Shown here piece by piece: positions 48,399 to 59,356 of a stretch of 64,000 nucleotides of DNA. This DNA is from Cycas panzhihuaensis (taxonomy: Eukaryota; Cycadophyta). Position numbers and translations under genes: made by a program. Positions within the stretch are counted from its first letter, which is position 1. Every line of letters begins with the position of its first letter. Under the pieces are notes generated by a model, which worked only from the letters and a program-made list of their open reading frames with translations, searched no databases and was not told the origin of the DNA. Location of the stretch: NCBI GenBank assembly GCA_023213395.1, contig CM041465.1:155875741-155939740 (forward strand), read 5' to 3'.

Positions 48399-49026
48399 AT
48401 TCTCTCAGCAATTCCTTCGCCACGCTCCGAAATGAGCCTAAACTACCATCTTAAGTTCGTTCCCATTCCTCCCAGCCACGTGTGAAATGGCGACTTAGGA
48501 TGGCTTCTTTCGCTTTTCTCTGGTTCCTCCCGCGGAACCCGGGTTCCCATTTCTCTTTGGGACCTTGTCCTCCTACTTGGGTATCCCCCAGTTAGGATGA
48601 CACTCTGGAGTATCGTTACTCCCCTTTTGCTTGGTATTTCCTTTACATATCCTACTATGCTCCTCTGTGGACATGCATGTCATCTTATTTCTAACCCACA
48701 TATGTCTATCATCCCTACTCATGGTAGTCGTGTGTGCTCCTGTTAGGTATATGGCCTTGCATGAAGGGAAATATGTGCATCCCAAATAACTATCATAACA
48801 AAATACAAAACATACATGTTATCCATCACACATAATATACACAACATCAAATATCAAAATGGGATATCAATTCCCCCATCTATATATACATCAAAAATCA
48901 TATATCGTATCATACATATGAGAAGCTGGTGTCCTTGCAGGGGGGTACAATTATATGACTCTATATATATGACCCCTTGGAGGCCCGTGCTTTCCCCTGT
49001 CAAAAATCAAATACATGAATACTATA
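48399..49026 (+). other. Spacer after the Tat-H integrase
   Basis: 48399-48790 has no sense domain. 48790-48930 is AT-rich and would form the 3' flank of the antisense gene that ends at 49027. Confidence 0.5.
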
Positions 49027-50883
49027 CTACTGCTGCCCCTCTCCAGGGGCGTCACCTCCTAGTCGATGTGATCCCTCTCCTGGGGACCACATGCCTCCTA
49101 GGCTCCTCCGTAGCCTCCGGGAGCTCCCTGCCTCGCTCCCCTCATTGTGTGGCCTCCTTGGTGTCATCGCTGTTGTATAGGTATGTGCCCTACTCCGGCT
49201 TGACCTCGACGCCACCTGATCCACCAGCTGATCATATTGGGCCTGGATACGATCTCTCTCACTCTCCACTCCTCGAAGATGCTCCTCTAGGATTGCTATC
49301 TGAATCTAACTCTCGGCATCTCTGCCTGCTCCTCCCTAAGCCTCTAGAGTCTGTACGCGACTCTGCAATACGTCCTGCTCGCTCTGAGCCTCGTCCAGCT
49401 CTCGCTGCAACTGTCCCCTAAATGCTACGTTCTCTTGGGACACCGCAGCCTACATATCCCTTGCCCTCGCCAATGGGGTGAATGCTGCTATATGGGCACC
49501 TGCCGATCTGGGTGCATCCTCGGCCTGGACAGGTGACTGTCCCTCTGCGTACACCTGAGGGAACATCTCCCTCATCATAGCCTCCACCAACCGCCATATC
49601 TCTACGGTACCTACAAACCCAACATGCCATATGTCAGTATATATATCCAGCCACATACCAAATTGAAACCAAATCAAAGCGTGTGGGCATCTGGCTATCA
49701 AATAATGAGGAAAGTAAGGCTTCACCTACTGCAGTCATTGGCTCCTCCACCCGTGCGATGGCCTCTGCCCCTGGCTCTCCACCAGCTGCTGGTGCCTCCT
49801 CCTATGGTACCTCCTCTACAACTACCTTCACTGCCGAAGCCCGTGTCCCTCCCTTTGCCGGTGGAGCTGTCCCCCTAGGTCTCTCCATGATCCTCAACCT
49901 CTAAGCTCGTGCCACAGGCCCCCTCGTCACTTTGGCAGTCCCTAATGGCCCTGCCTCCTCTATAGATCGCGATGGGCTAGCCCCATCTCCTCCATCGCCT
50001 CCATCGCCGACGTCATCGTCTTCGGGGGCAGCCCCTACCACTCCTGCCTCCTTGTCACTATCCCATCTCGTTGATCTGTAGGGATCTGAGGTGTAGTCAA
50101 TCATAGTAAGGAGATCTAGCGATGTGGCGTCCACGGACCTCCTGACATGTGCTTGGTCCTCTACTCCCCTTAACCGGGTCTGCCATCTATGCACCATGGG
50201 TGCCCACTCTGATATGGGGTGCAGTCCCCCTGATGGTGCCACTGCTACAAAATGATCAAGAAACCAGTACTATAATAGCATGCTGTAAGATAATCCACCT
50301 CTGCCTGCCGTCCTGATGGTGTCCAACTGAGCGAGGAGGTTTGCCGCTATGAGGGTGGCCCAATCTAATCGCTCCCCAGCCTCGCACCTCCATACCACAT
50401 CAATCCATCTGCCAGGATGTCTTTACAGTTCTATTTCTAGGAAATCCATAACATAATACATAATGTGATCAGCTTCCTCATACGAGGAATCCCAGACAAC
50501 ACCATAATCTGGAGAGGCACTCCTCGCCTCTCCCACTTATCCTAACCTGTAAAAAACATAGCCGCCTCTCAATGGGCCGTCTCGTTGCTAGGCAATGCTC
50601 CTAGCGAGGCCAGTCTCCCTGTCGCTGGCATTCCAAGGATCCGCCGGACGTCCCTGGGTGTCACCATAATATCCCCTACTTAGGGCAGATGAAACACGTG
50701 TCTCTGCATATCCTAATGCGACACGATATCAACCAACAGCCTCTAGTCTGACATATACTGAGGTGTCCCCATGATCTTCCACATGCCACACCTCCGTAGG
50801 ACTCCCTTGTCCTCCCTCGTCATCATCTCTATAAAACTCAGCATCGCCATACCGATGTTCTTGCGGTTCTCCACCGCGGTCAT
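49027..50883 (-). pseudogene. Antisense PMD/coiled-coil gene inside Tat-H
   Basis: Minus-strand gene from ATG 50883 to TAG 49027. The first part holds a plant mobile domain: RLLVDIVSH, then DMQRHVFHLP (50700-50683) and DIMVTPRDVRRILGMPATG, the motif block of PMD proteins. EEADHIMYYVMDFLEIE, ATLIAANLLAQLD and RGGLSYSMLL follow after a 1-base shift near 50520. A low-complexity acidic linker (50030-49980) precedes a likely intron, 49725-49611 (AG|GTGAAG ... TTTGTAG), whose removal joins phase-1 codons. Exon 2 has WRLVEAMMREMFPQVYAEGQ and then a heptad-rich coiled coil (RGQLQRELDEAQSEQDVLQ; EEHLRGVESERDRIQAQYDQL). Host PMD proteins (MAIN family) act in silencing and genome integrity. Several stops mark it as broken. 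Confidence 0.75.
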
Positions 50884-51550
50884 AACCTATAAAACGCCAC
50901 TAAATGCATCAGTCTATAGCCAACACCTGCCCTCGGCCTCTCAGGGCTCTTCCTCAGCTTCATTAGGTCAAGACTTAGGGCCCATTAGGGCCTCCTTTCT
51001 ATTTTTTAGGGGTTCTGTCTCTACCCCGCACTAAATTCTGCGGTACCATGGAGTTTAGGCGGGGTTCGACGATCGCCCCGCGGCAAAGATCGTGTTACTG
51101 TGATCTTCGCCGTGGTGCGAACGTCACCCCCCTAAAAGGGGGGTTCCCAAACCCAAAAACTCTAAAAAATTTCCTTGTGGTGGACCACAATCAAACTCAC
51201 TGGGACCAGGGCTGCCTAATGCCTCGATCCCACCCCTCTCTAGGTCCAATTCAGACCCCGGGAGGTCATTTTTCACCCTTATGGGGCCTAAAATTACATT
51301 AAAAACTCACAAAAAGGGCATTAAAAATAAAGTGTAATTTTGGGAGGGTTTTTGGCGATGCACTCACTAGATCAGGTCGCGTAGTTGTCATCTCACTCTC
51401 CCGGTTACGCTGGTTGCCTCCTCATCCTGATCTAACGACTGGATCTCTCATTGCGTGTCCCAAAAGTGGGGTAGTGCTCCGCCGCATAAGGAACAAGCTA
51501 TGGGTTTCGTACGAGAGCTCGTGAAAATGAAATCCTTTTCATTCGAGTTT
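50884..51550 (-). other. 5' part of the antisense unit: leader or first intron
   Basis: No domain on either strand. In minus sense it lies between the TATA box and the PMD start and contains a GTGAGT donor-like site at 51367. In-frame stops make continuous coding unlikely. Confidence 0.4.
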
Positions 51551-51576
51551 CCTTATATAGGCGGGGCCCCTATTGG
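51551..51576 (-). promoter_or_regulatory. CCAAT and TATA boxes of the Tat-H antisense gene
   Basis: On the minus strand CCAAT (51576-51572) is followed by CTATATAAGG (51560-51551). Transcription would start near 51525 and run toward the PMD gene. A leader ATG (51451) followed by a donor-like CTA|GTGAGT (51367) suggests a small first exon, but that part is inference. Confidence 0.6.
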
Positions 51577-52086
51577 GCACTTCCTCCTTTTTTGCCTCTA
51601 AGGCAGCCCTCAAGACCACATTTTCGCCTTGGCCAACATTGTTTTCTGGCCTAATTCCTCTTTTCACCTCTGTGGTCTCCTTTCGACCCATTGCTCTCAG
51701 CGCATTAATGATGCCCTAAATGGCTCATTTTTGTCGAAGTCCCCCTCGTCTTGTTTTACGCGTTGTTCCCGTGCATGCCTGAGTTTATACTCGTTTGACT
51801 CGTTTCGCCACCCTAGACTCGTTTTTGCTCTTGGCACTCCCATACGGAATGTCCCCTCCAGCTGGGCACCCCTTTATGCTTCCTTAAGCTAATTTTGGTG
51901 CCCCTGAGCCCTTTTTCCCACCATTTTCTTCCCCGTTGGTGGGGTAGCCTTCCCTGCCTTTGGGTAGCCTTATTACCAAGCCTTCATACCCCTTCACGGC
52001 CACTGTCACTAGCCACGCAGGGTCCTATTCTCGCCTCTTTCTTCATTTTCATTGCACTTCTTCCAGTAGAGAAGTCATTCTCACTC

Positions 52087-52509
52087 ATGGCTCTTTTCAT
52101 TTTCACCGATGGCAGAAGCCGCAGTAATCCTGGTCCTTCCGCCACCGCGTGGATACTCCGTGATTCCACTGGGTATGACTACCTGCACTTTGGAATCTTC
52201 CTTCCCGAGGCAACTAATAACGAAGCTGAGTACATAGCTGTTATTGAAGCCCTCACTGACGTGTTATGTTTCCATCACGGACCTGTCATCCTTCTTTGCA
52301 ACTCCCAAGTGGTGGTGTCTTATCTCACCCAGGTCTACTAGGTGCAGTGCCCATGCTTGAGAACCCTGGCGTCGACTGCAAGGTCACTACTGGCTCGCTT
52401 CCAATCCATCGACATTCACCATATTCCCTGGGCCCTCAATGCTGAGGCTGACAGCCTCATTCGCCTCATCCTTGAGCGTCGCCTCCCTCTTCTCAACGAT
52501 TGCCTTTGA
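52087..52509 (+). pseudogene. Second (archaeal-type) RNase H of Tat-H
   Basis: Begins at ATG 52087 (MALFIFTDGRSRSNPGP). Motifs follow the RNase HI pattern used by plant Tat elements: Asp in FTDG (52108-52110), Glu in TNNEAEYIAVIEAL (52222-52230), and NAEADSL near the end (52441-52455). The third acidic residue is lost: the DSQ motif reads LLCNSQVVVSYL (Asp to Asn at 52300-52302). One in-frame TAG at 52339 and a TGA end at 52507. The frame is open upstream to 51895, but without domain similarity. It lies after integrase, separate from pol, just before the 3' LTR purine tract. It would degrade RNA in RNA/DNA hybrids during replication. Confidence 0.82.
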
Positions 52510-52860
52510 GAGACTCGCTTGGCCTGCCCGTTGCCCAAGTCTCTGGTCGCCTTTCTCCCATCTTGTTTGTCTAGTCTGTTGGTTGTTCCTACATTATCCA
52601 TCGCATTTGAGCGATGGGGGCATCCACCCTTTTTTATTCCTTTCATCTCCAGGTCAACTTCCAGATGTCACATAGGCAACCCCTATGTTGTCCTCGTCTC
52701 CATCTCCCTTGTCCATGCGTTCCGCCACGACACTCGCTGACACCCTTGGTCCATATGCTGTTCATGATTTATATACACGTGGTACTAACAGTTTTTGGTT
52801 GCCAACATTTGCCATCACACCACACTTCTGAGCGATGAGGCTCTGCTGCCAAAGGGGCAG
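52510..52860 (+). other. 3' UTR of Tat-H with purine tract
   Basis: No coding. CCAAAGGGGCAG at 52849-52860 adjoins the 3' LTR and is the likely polypurine tract. Confidence 0.65.
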
Positions 52861-54931
52861 TATTTCCCAGCTACCAGGAATGGACTTGAGACAAGTCGAC
52901 TCAGGTAAGCACAGGTATATACTTTTCACTTTCATCCTCACTATCGGTTGGTAGAAGTTGTTTAGAGTATTGTTTGATGCATGCTTGCTTGCAATTTGTG
53001 TGATTGCATTGCCTTCTCTGCTTGATCACGTTGCTTGCACCTGTCGCATATTATTCAGCCTATGACGACCCACCATGGGGCACTCCTCAATGAGTCATGC
53101 ACCCCATATGGCACTAAGCTACCCGCAACACCTCCACAGCTCCTCAAAACATGGTTGTTGGTCATGATCAACTCGCATCAACACTCCTGTCACTACTTTG
53201 AGTCCCCTTCCAGGTGTGATTTTTGGCAGAATAAGGCTCCCTCCTTTTGCCTTACAGGTACTCCTTCAAAGTCCTTTAGGTTTTCCTATTTTTTTCCTTT
53301 CCTTTATGAGAAGTTTTGGGTCAATCTTTGCTCTTCCCCTTTCATTTCAGAAGAGATTGCCTATTGCTCCTTGTCTTGCAGTATTTCTCCTCTCTTCTCC
53401 CACAAGCTCACTCTAGGGTGGTTGTGTAAGAGGGCTGCATAAGGTGGGGCAAAGGGAGAAAGGCAAGATCTGTCCCCTTATTGGCCTTCTCCCCAAGGGT
53501 TTACCCTTCCCTTCCTTCCTCTTCCACTCCATGCCTCTCTCTGGAGTTGGGCTAGGGATAGTGAAAGGCTATTCTCAATTCTGAAAATAGCATTAGTAGC
53601 CCTTACCACACTGGTTTCAGACCTGCACTCTTCGGTTTTGGGCATCTCATAAGCCCCAAACCCATCCCAGTTCAGTTTTTGATCCTCGACTTGCCCCAAC
53701 GTGACGATTTAGTACCCGTAGCACTTCGTCTCTTGGGTCTGCCCGTGCACCATTCCGTTAGTTTATTACCTTTTCTACTTGCTGTCCCGAACAACCATCA
53801 TACTCTGGTTTTTTCCCGTTGAGGCTACGTGGAGGTACTTGCAGGTAGGTTGGATATTCTGAGGCTAACCTCCTTGTCTTAGTCATTACTTGGCGCTACT
53901 AGATCTGAGTTTTGCTTAGTGATTTTAGAGTAGAGTGCATTATTTTTAGCTTGATTTATTAGCTATCTTTGGTATTCATATACATATTAGGCATATTTGG
54001 TAGCCCCCTCCTCTAGGAGGGAGAAACCTTTGTTTTGTGATTGGCAGGTTTGCGATAGCGAAAGTACAAAAGAAGTGGACATCTTTGTCAGGTGAGTCCC
54101 TAGCTAGTAGTACTTTCAGTTCCTTCTTTGTTTCTTTTTTACTACTTTGCTTCCATATATCAGGGAAGGTAAGGTAGCCCCTCGTCCATTTTTGGCAACC
54201 ATCGTCAACTAGCCCCACACCCACGCGGCGCGTTCGAATGAATGAGTGCGAAAGGAGCGGAAGGACGCAATGTTTGAACCATGCTTCTCTCCCAAGTACA
54301 CCTTCTCCCTTCTTTGTCTTTTCTCGCCATGCTTTTATGCAAACTTCGCATGTTAAAGCCACATAGGAAACAAAAAAGGAATGAACACACTTTTTTGCAT
54401 TTATAAATTCTTTTTCGTAGTCGTTCACCTCGTGTGTAGATAGGACTTAGGCGTGAGCCGCACACCCCTTAAGCCCCATCTAGCCCACCCGTAGGACCAT
54501 CCGTCCATAGACTTATATTTGGTTCTTTTAGCGCACTTGCTTTACTTATCACACAACAACCTAATCCTAACCGACATCTCTCTTTTGTTTGAGTTAGGCC
54601 ATCGTATCTCACACATACCTACTTGCACATTGCCTTCTCCCTCCCGTGAGAAGACACAACTTCCTAGAGTCCCTCTTCCTCTTCTCGGCCATCTAAGGGG
54701 TAGGTGGGCCTCCTCCTTTGGGATGACCCAAGGCCTCGTCTTGCGTCCTCTTTCCGAAGATTACCCTAAGGCAATTGGGCACCATTCGCAGGTCCCGAAT
54801 CCGTGCTCCGACGCATAGATGCCTTGCATGGTGTTTTTTTCTTGCCATTAGGATCCCATCTATAGCCCGACCGTACCTTAGCTAGTTATATCCTTCTAAG
54901 CATAGAAGACCATCCTGTAAACACGATTCCA
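52861..54931 (+). repeat. 3' LTR of Tat-H (long form)
   Basis: Starts TATTTCCCAGCTACC, ends GATTCCA, and is followed by ATGAC. Matches the 5' LTR except at 53221-53902, a 682-base segment with no match in the 5' LTR. A 150-residue minus-strand frame (54428-53976) has no recognised domain and is disrupted in the 5' LTR copy. Confidence 0.88.
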
Positions 54932-56812
54932 ATGACCAATCCTACATGATTACCATTAGTTTCTTATAGAAGATAGTTGTTAATGCAAAGCTATTATTAG
55001 GAATCTCATAGGGAGTTGTATACTATAGTTCATAGATACTTTAAAGAGTGGTTGTCCAAAGGATGTTAAAGAATCACATAGAGCAAGGCTAAGCTAATTT
55101 CCCCCTTTCTTTATGTGATATGTAGTAGTAGTGTGTACAATATTATCTTGTTTTATTTGTGTTTAGGGTGAACCTGCTAGAATCTTTGGGATAATTGTAT
55201 GTGTATCTATAACCTTTGCTGAAGGTTAAAAAAGGTTGTTCACTTGCCAATAACATGTGAGGGGAAACCTATGTCTACTCTTCATGCTTATGGGTTAGCG
55301 ATGTAGATATTATTACTGGTGTAAGTTCCATTCTAAAGCCACATGGTAAAGGGAGAGTTCCCTTAGGAAAAGAGATATTTATAATAAAATCAATAGGTTA
55401 TTGATTACTAATTTTTAATGGGATGAAAATTAGTATGGAAGACATTTTTTTTTAGATCGATGATGGTGTCATGGTCTACTACTGAAGTAAACATTACCTT
55501 TACTAGAACAATTGTACTTATGATGACACTATCATTCTAACTAACTCAAGAACTAGAATTGTGAAGTATGAAAGTGCCACAAAATAAATCATACTAGTGG
55601 CAACTACTTATGTGCATAACATAATCCTTATTAAAGTTACTTACGGGAATTGGAGAGGAATAATAAGGGAAATAATTACCTATGTGCTTATCTTCTAGTT
55701 TATCATCTATTGAAGTAACATTATTATATTGCTTGTCATCTGGACTTGCTCTTAAAAGAATTATACTTGGGCTTGTTTTCACTTTTGAGTGTTTTTAGGA
55801 ACTTTTGCCTTGAATCTATGGTGTTTTAATGAAATTTGATGTATAATTAATGGTGAGGTTTAGAAGAAGTCAATGCATAATCCCTTACAAAACTATGCTA
55901 AAAGCATTCCTTGTGATGAATGCAATAATGTAGAAACTTTGTTCTATGTATTGAAGAAGAGGTGTTGCATTTCTTTAGACTTTTAAGACTCTAAGAGAAT
56001 TATATGAAGTAGAAAAGGAGACCTAATGGAGTTTGGGACTTGCTTCAACATAGATGATCACTTAGGAATGAAGTCAAAAGGGATTTGAGAAGAGATGTGA
56101 TATGGAAGAATGATACTCTCCTATTATGTTCAAAGAATTAACAATATGATTTTGTGTCATAAAGGAAGAGGAAATATAGTAATTTATGCAATTGGTAATA
56201 AATGGATAGTAGCGAATTATAAAATAAGAAATGACTTAATAAAATGAGATGAAGAAGTGGGAAAGAGATATGAAAGAGGAGTCATCATACTGACCATTTT
56301 GACAATCATTCCACATTGTTAATGTTCCAACAACCATTCTAGGTTGTATAAGATGTCCTAGATGTTCCTTATGTGTAGTATTCTACTACTATTCCCTAAG
56401 TCATTCTTTTCTAATGATGCTACAAAGTTGTTCTTTAACATCATTCCTCATTTACAAGTGGTGTTCTAATAGTGTAAGAATTTAATATATGATCTAAATG
56501 GAAGTTTTAGTTGTCTAAGGGCTGAGTATGGAGAAAGACATGAAAAATATAGAAGAATGCTCTAAGAAATATGTATATCAAACTTTTTAGCTAGTTACGC
56601 ATGCATATATCATTATTTTTAATTATTGACCATGAAATGGTAAGTACTAATAAATTTTAAAAATTCTTAATAGAATGAGTTTTTACATGTGTTTAAGATC
56701 TATTAGAGAGTAAAAAACATATATTTATATGGTTTACATAAATTACTTAATGACTTTATATAGGTCTTTAGTCACTTCCCCCCCTTGGTCTAGGATATGG
56801 CTATGCCACTTT
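54932..56812. other. AT-rich spacer, nothing recognised
   Basis: No domain found on either strand. Short frames only. Confidence 0.55.
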
Positions 56813-57657
56813 TGTTCACAGAGAATGAATAAAGTGAAGAAATGAGTAGGAAATACAACACTTTATTATTAAAGGAAACCAAATATAGAATTAAAGAGCA
56901 CTAAGGAGCATAAATGGACACAAACGATAACTAAAGAGTATCAAAGTACTAATATCTTAAGAGAAAATGATTACACAACCACTTCCTTTACAATTCATGG
57001 CCCTTAAATAGACAAAAAGGAGCCTTCCCCCTATAATCCTATTGGTAAGTCAAACAAGCTTACATTTTATTGGTGGCTTTACCAGCTCGTTCATAAAGTT
57101 AGTGACTATCACTTAACCTCTTAGTGTCTTAACCATGGATACTAATTTCATAACTCTCCTAACTGCATATGGCCATATAATAGGTCCCCTCCCCTGAGAT
57201 GCTAAGTTCCCAAAGTAAAGAAGGTGTGGATGTTGCTGGACAAAATCTGTTGAATTTCAAGTTGCCTCATCTTATTCATAACTAACCTACTATACTAAAA
57301 ACTTAGTAATTGTCCTATTTTAGAGATGATGATGTTTACTAGCCAAGACATATTTATGAGGAACAATGAGAATTTTCTCTTAATCTAGGATGGGTAGGAT
57401 TGTTTATGGGGTCGTACCCTTGCCAAAATATTTTTGAAGCAAGAAACTTGGAAAACATTATGAATCTTGGTGTTGGGTAGGAGTTTCAAAGCATAAGCTA
57501 CTTCATTGACATGCTGAAAGACTTTATGAGGGCCATAATAATGAGGACTAAGTTTGTGATTCCTATGATGTTTGAGTGATTGTTATTTATACGGTTGGAG
57601 GTATAGGAACACAAGATAACCAATGGCAAAAAAGTGATCCAAACGATGGCGATCTAT
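56813..57657 (-). mobile_element. Gypsy-I: 3' part of an antisense Gypsy element (integrase end plus LTR)
   Basis: On the minus strand from 57657: an integrase C-terminal stretch (HRNHKLSPHYYGPHKVFQHV, EVAYALKLLPNTKIHNVFQV, SCFKNIL) typical of Gypsy, then a short tail. A purine tract GGGGAGGGGACC (about 57196-57185) is followed by an LTR (57182-56813) with TATTTAAGG near 57000 and an AATAATAAAG polyadenylation-like box near 56870. Upstream parts are cut off where Copia-J begins. The LTR ends GTGAACA; an AGTGGCATAGCCA sequence follows that weakly resembles a primer site. Confidence 0.75.
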
Positions 57658-57864
57658 TGTAAGAAGAATTCAAATCATTCATTAATGAAGATGATTCCCC
57701 TATAAATACATTATAGTTTATATAGGACAAATGGAAACCACTCAATGTGATTTTTTCACTTGTCACTCAAAGAGAGAAAGGGGGAATGGCACATGACCTT
57801 CATAAAGTATCCTAGAAAAACTTGTCTTTCATAAAGTACTTTAGATAAAACATTACCTCTAATA
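57658..57864 (-). repeat. 3' LTR of Copia-J
   Basis: Minus strand: the purine run AGAGAGGG precedes a start at 57864 (TATTAGAGG; TG has become TA). It carries a CCTATATAAAC box near 57730 and ends TTCTTACA at 57658. Only about 207 bases long. Confidence 0.65.
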
Positions 57865-59023
57865 CCCTCTCTTAATGTTTTAGCTATTTTACTCCTGATC
57901 TATCTCTAAAAAAGATGAATTTGTCTGTACTCAATGGTTTTATAAAGGCATCAACAATTTGATCTTCTAAAGTACAATGTAGAAGTTTAATATATTTGTT
58001 TTGAACTTTTTCTCTGATGAAATGATGATGAACTTCTATATGTTTAGTTCTTGCATGCAATATTATATTTTTAATCATCTTGATTGTGCTTTGATTATCA
58101 AAAAACAACTTGGTAGGTGTCATTTATTCTTGTCCAAGATATTTTGAAAGTTATCTAATCCATACTACTTCATAGACTGCATTCACTACTAATTTATATT
58201 CTGCTTTTATTGAAGATAAGGCAACTGTGTGTTACTTTTTATTACTCTAGAAAATTAAAGTTATGTCGAGGTAGAAATAATAGCCTAATGTGGGTTTTCT
58301 GTCCATTCTATTTCCTGCCCAATTAAAATCATAGAATTCTATTAACTGCATATTATTTTCTTTTGTATATTTTAAACCAAGACTCGTTATTCCTTTCAAA
58401 TACTATATAATTCTTTTTATAGCATTCTAATGAGGTACTTTTGGATTCTACATAATCTTGGAGACTACTCCAAACGAGTAGGAAATGTCTAACTAGGTGG
58501 TAGTAAGATATATTAAGCTTTCAACTAGCTGTCTATATATATTTGCATTAACTGGTTGTCCTTTTGGTTTAAGATCCAACACATAAGCAGTTTCCATGGG
58601 AGTGACAACACTATTGCAATTTCCCATGTCAAACTTTTCTAGCATATTTTTGATATATTTTGATTGAGACAAGACAACGGAGTTGTTGTGTTGTAAAACC
58701 TCTATTCTTAGATAATAATGTAGCATTCTAAAGTTTATCATTTCAAAAACTCTTTCCAACTACTTTTCGATAAGTGCAATTAAATATATATCACTTCTTG
58801 TGATTAACATATCATCTACATACACTACTATAATGGAAACTAATTCTTGATTAAACTTTACATATAAATAGTAATATGATTCATATCTGTGCAAATTATT
58901 TTTAAATAAGATATTTATTCAGCTTGGCATACCGAGTCCTTAGTGCTTGCTTGAGTCTATACAACGTCTTCTTTAGTTTGCAGACTAGTTTTTAGCCTAG
59001 ATTTGATATACCCTTCTGGTTAA
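57865..59023 (-). pseudogene. Copia-J pol fragment: reverse transcriptase and RNase H
   Basis: Minus strand from about 59018: QKGYI-type start, LKKTLYRLKQALRTRYAKLN, an intact VYVDDMLIT (about 58825-58800), MINFRMLHYYLRIEV, LSQSKYIKNMLEKFDMGNC and IYRQLVESLIYLTTT. RNase H follows: ALSSIKAEYKLV, TKLFFDNQSTIKMIKN, TKHIEVHHHFIREKV and VDAFIKPLSTDKF. The 5' part is cut by the Copia-A2 LTR at 59024, so Copia-A2 inserted into the reverse transcriptase of Copia-J. Confidence 0.88.
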
Positions 59024-59338
59024 TGATGGATGTTAATGCATTAAGGTCATTAGACTGATTAGATAAATTATATAAAGGTGACTTTAGGTTAGCTAAGTCA
59101 CATAGTTAAATGTAATTTTATTAATATTTAAGTGTAATTTTAGGATCATATTATTAGGCAAGAAACTCCTCTAGAAATCCTAATGTATATCCTCTGATAT
59201 ATAAAGATTAAATGTGAAGGGGAGATTCATAATTCTCACCTCTCATTTTTTCTCTCAATCTTGTTCTCTCTATTTTGCTCTTCTTGTGCATCATTGCTTT
59301 AATATAGTGGATTGTGGCAGTAGATCCTTCATCCAACA
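59024..59338 (+). repeat. 5' LTR of Copia-A2
   Basis: Starts TGATGGATGTTAATG and ends CATCCAACA; TATATAAAG near 59199 is a promoter candidate. Confidence 0.8.
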
Positions 59339-59340
59339 AC

Positions 59341-59356
59341 TAGTATAAGAGCTAGG
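59341..59356 (+). promoter_or_regulatory. Primer binding site of Copia-A2
   Basis: TAGTATAAGAGCTAGG, two changes from TGGTATCAGAGCTAGG (tRNA-Met type). Confidence 0.8.

Larger units (their letters stand above)
40100..54931 (+). mobile_element. Tat-H: 14.8-kb Tat-type Ty3/Gypsy element with extra genes
   Basis: Long LTRs (40100-41604; 52861-54931), a primer site unlike the tRNA-Met type, then gag, a DNGS-type protease, reverse transcriptase, RNase H and integrase in Gypsy order. About 4.4 kb follows integrase and holds an antisense PMD/coiled-coil gene and a sense second RNase H. No chromodomain. Second RNase H domains and extra ORFs are known from the plant Tat lineage. Flanks GTGAC/ATGAC fit a 5-base target duplication. 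It is clearly more GC-rich than the other elements. It is inactive: the reverse transcriptase box is mutated and several frames are broken. Confidence 0.9.

Noticed and set aside
48816-51302. Sense-strand frames over the PMD gene
   Set aside because: They are shadows of the antisense gene: the domain motifs and splice sites are on the minus strand only.
53035-53442. 135-residue plus-strand frame in the Tat-H 3' LTR
   Set aside because: It spans the junction of the LTR-specific segment, has no counterpart in the 5' LTR, and shows no domain.
53976-54428. 150-residue minus-strand frame in the Tat-H 3' LTR
   Set aside because: Broken in the 5' LTR copy and no recognisable domain. Open frames of this size are expected in GC-richer LTR sequence.
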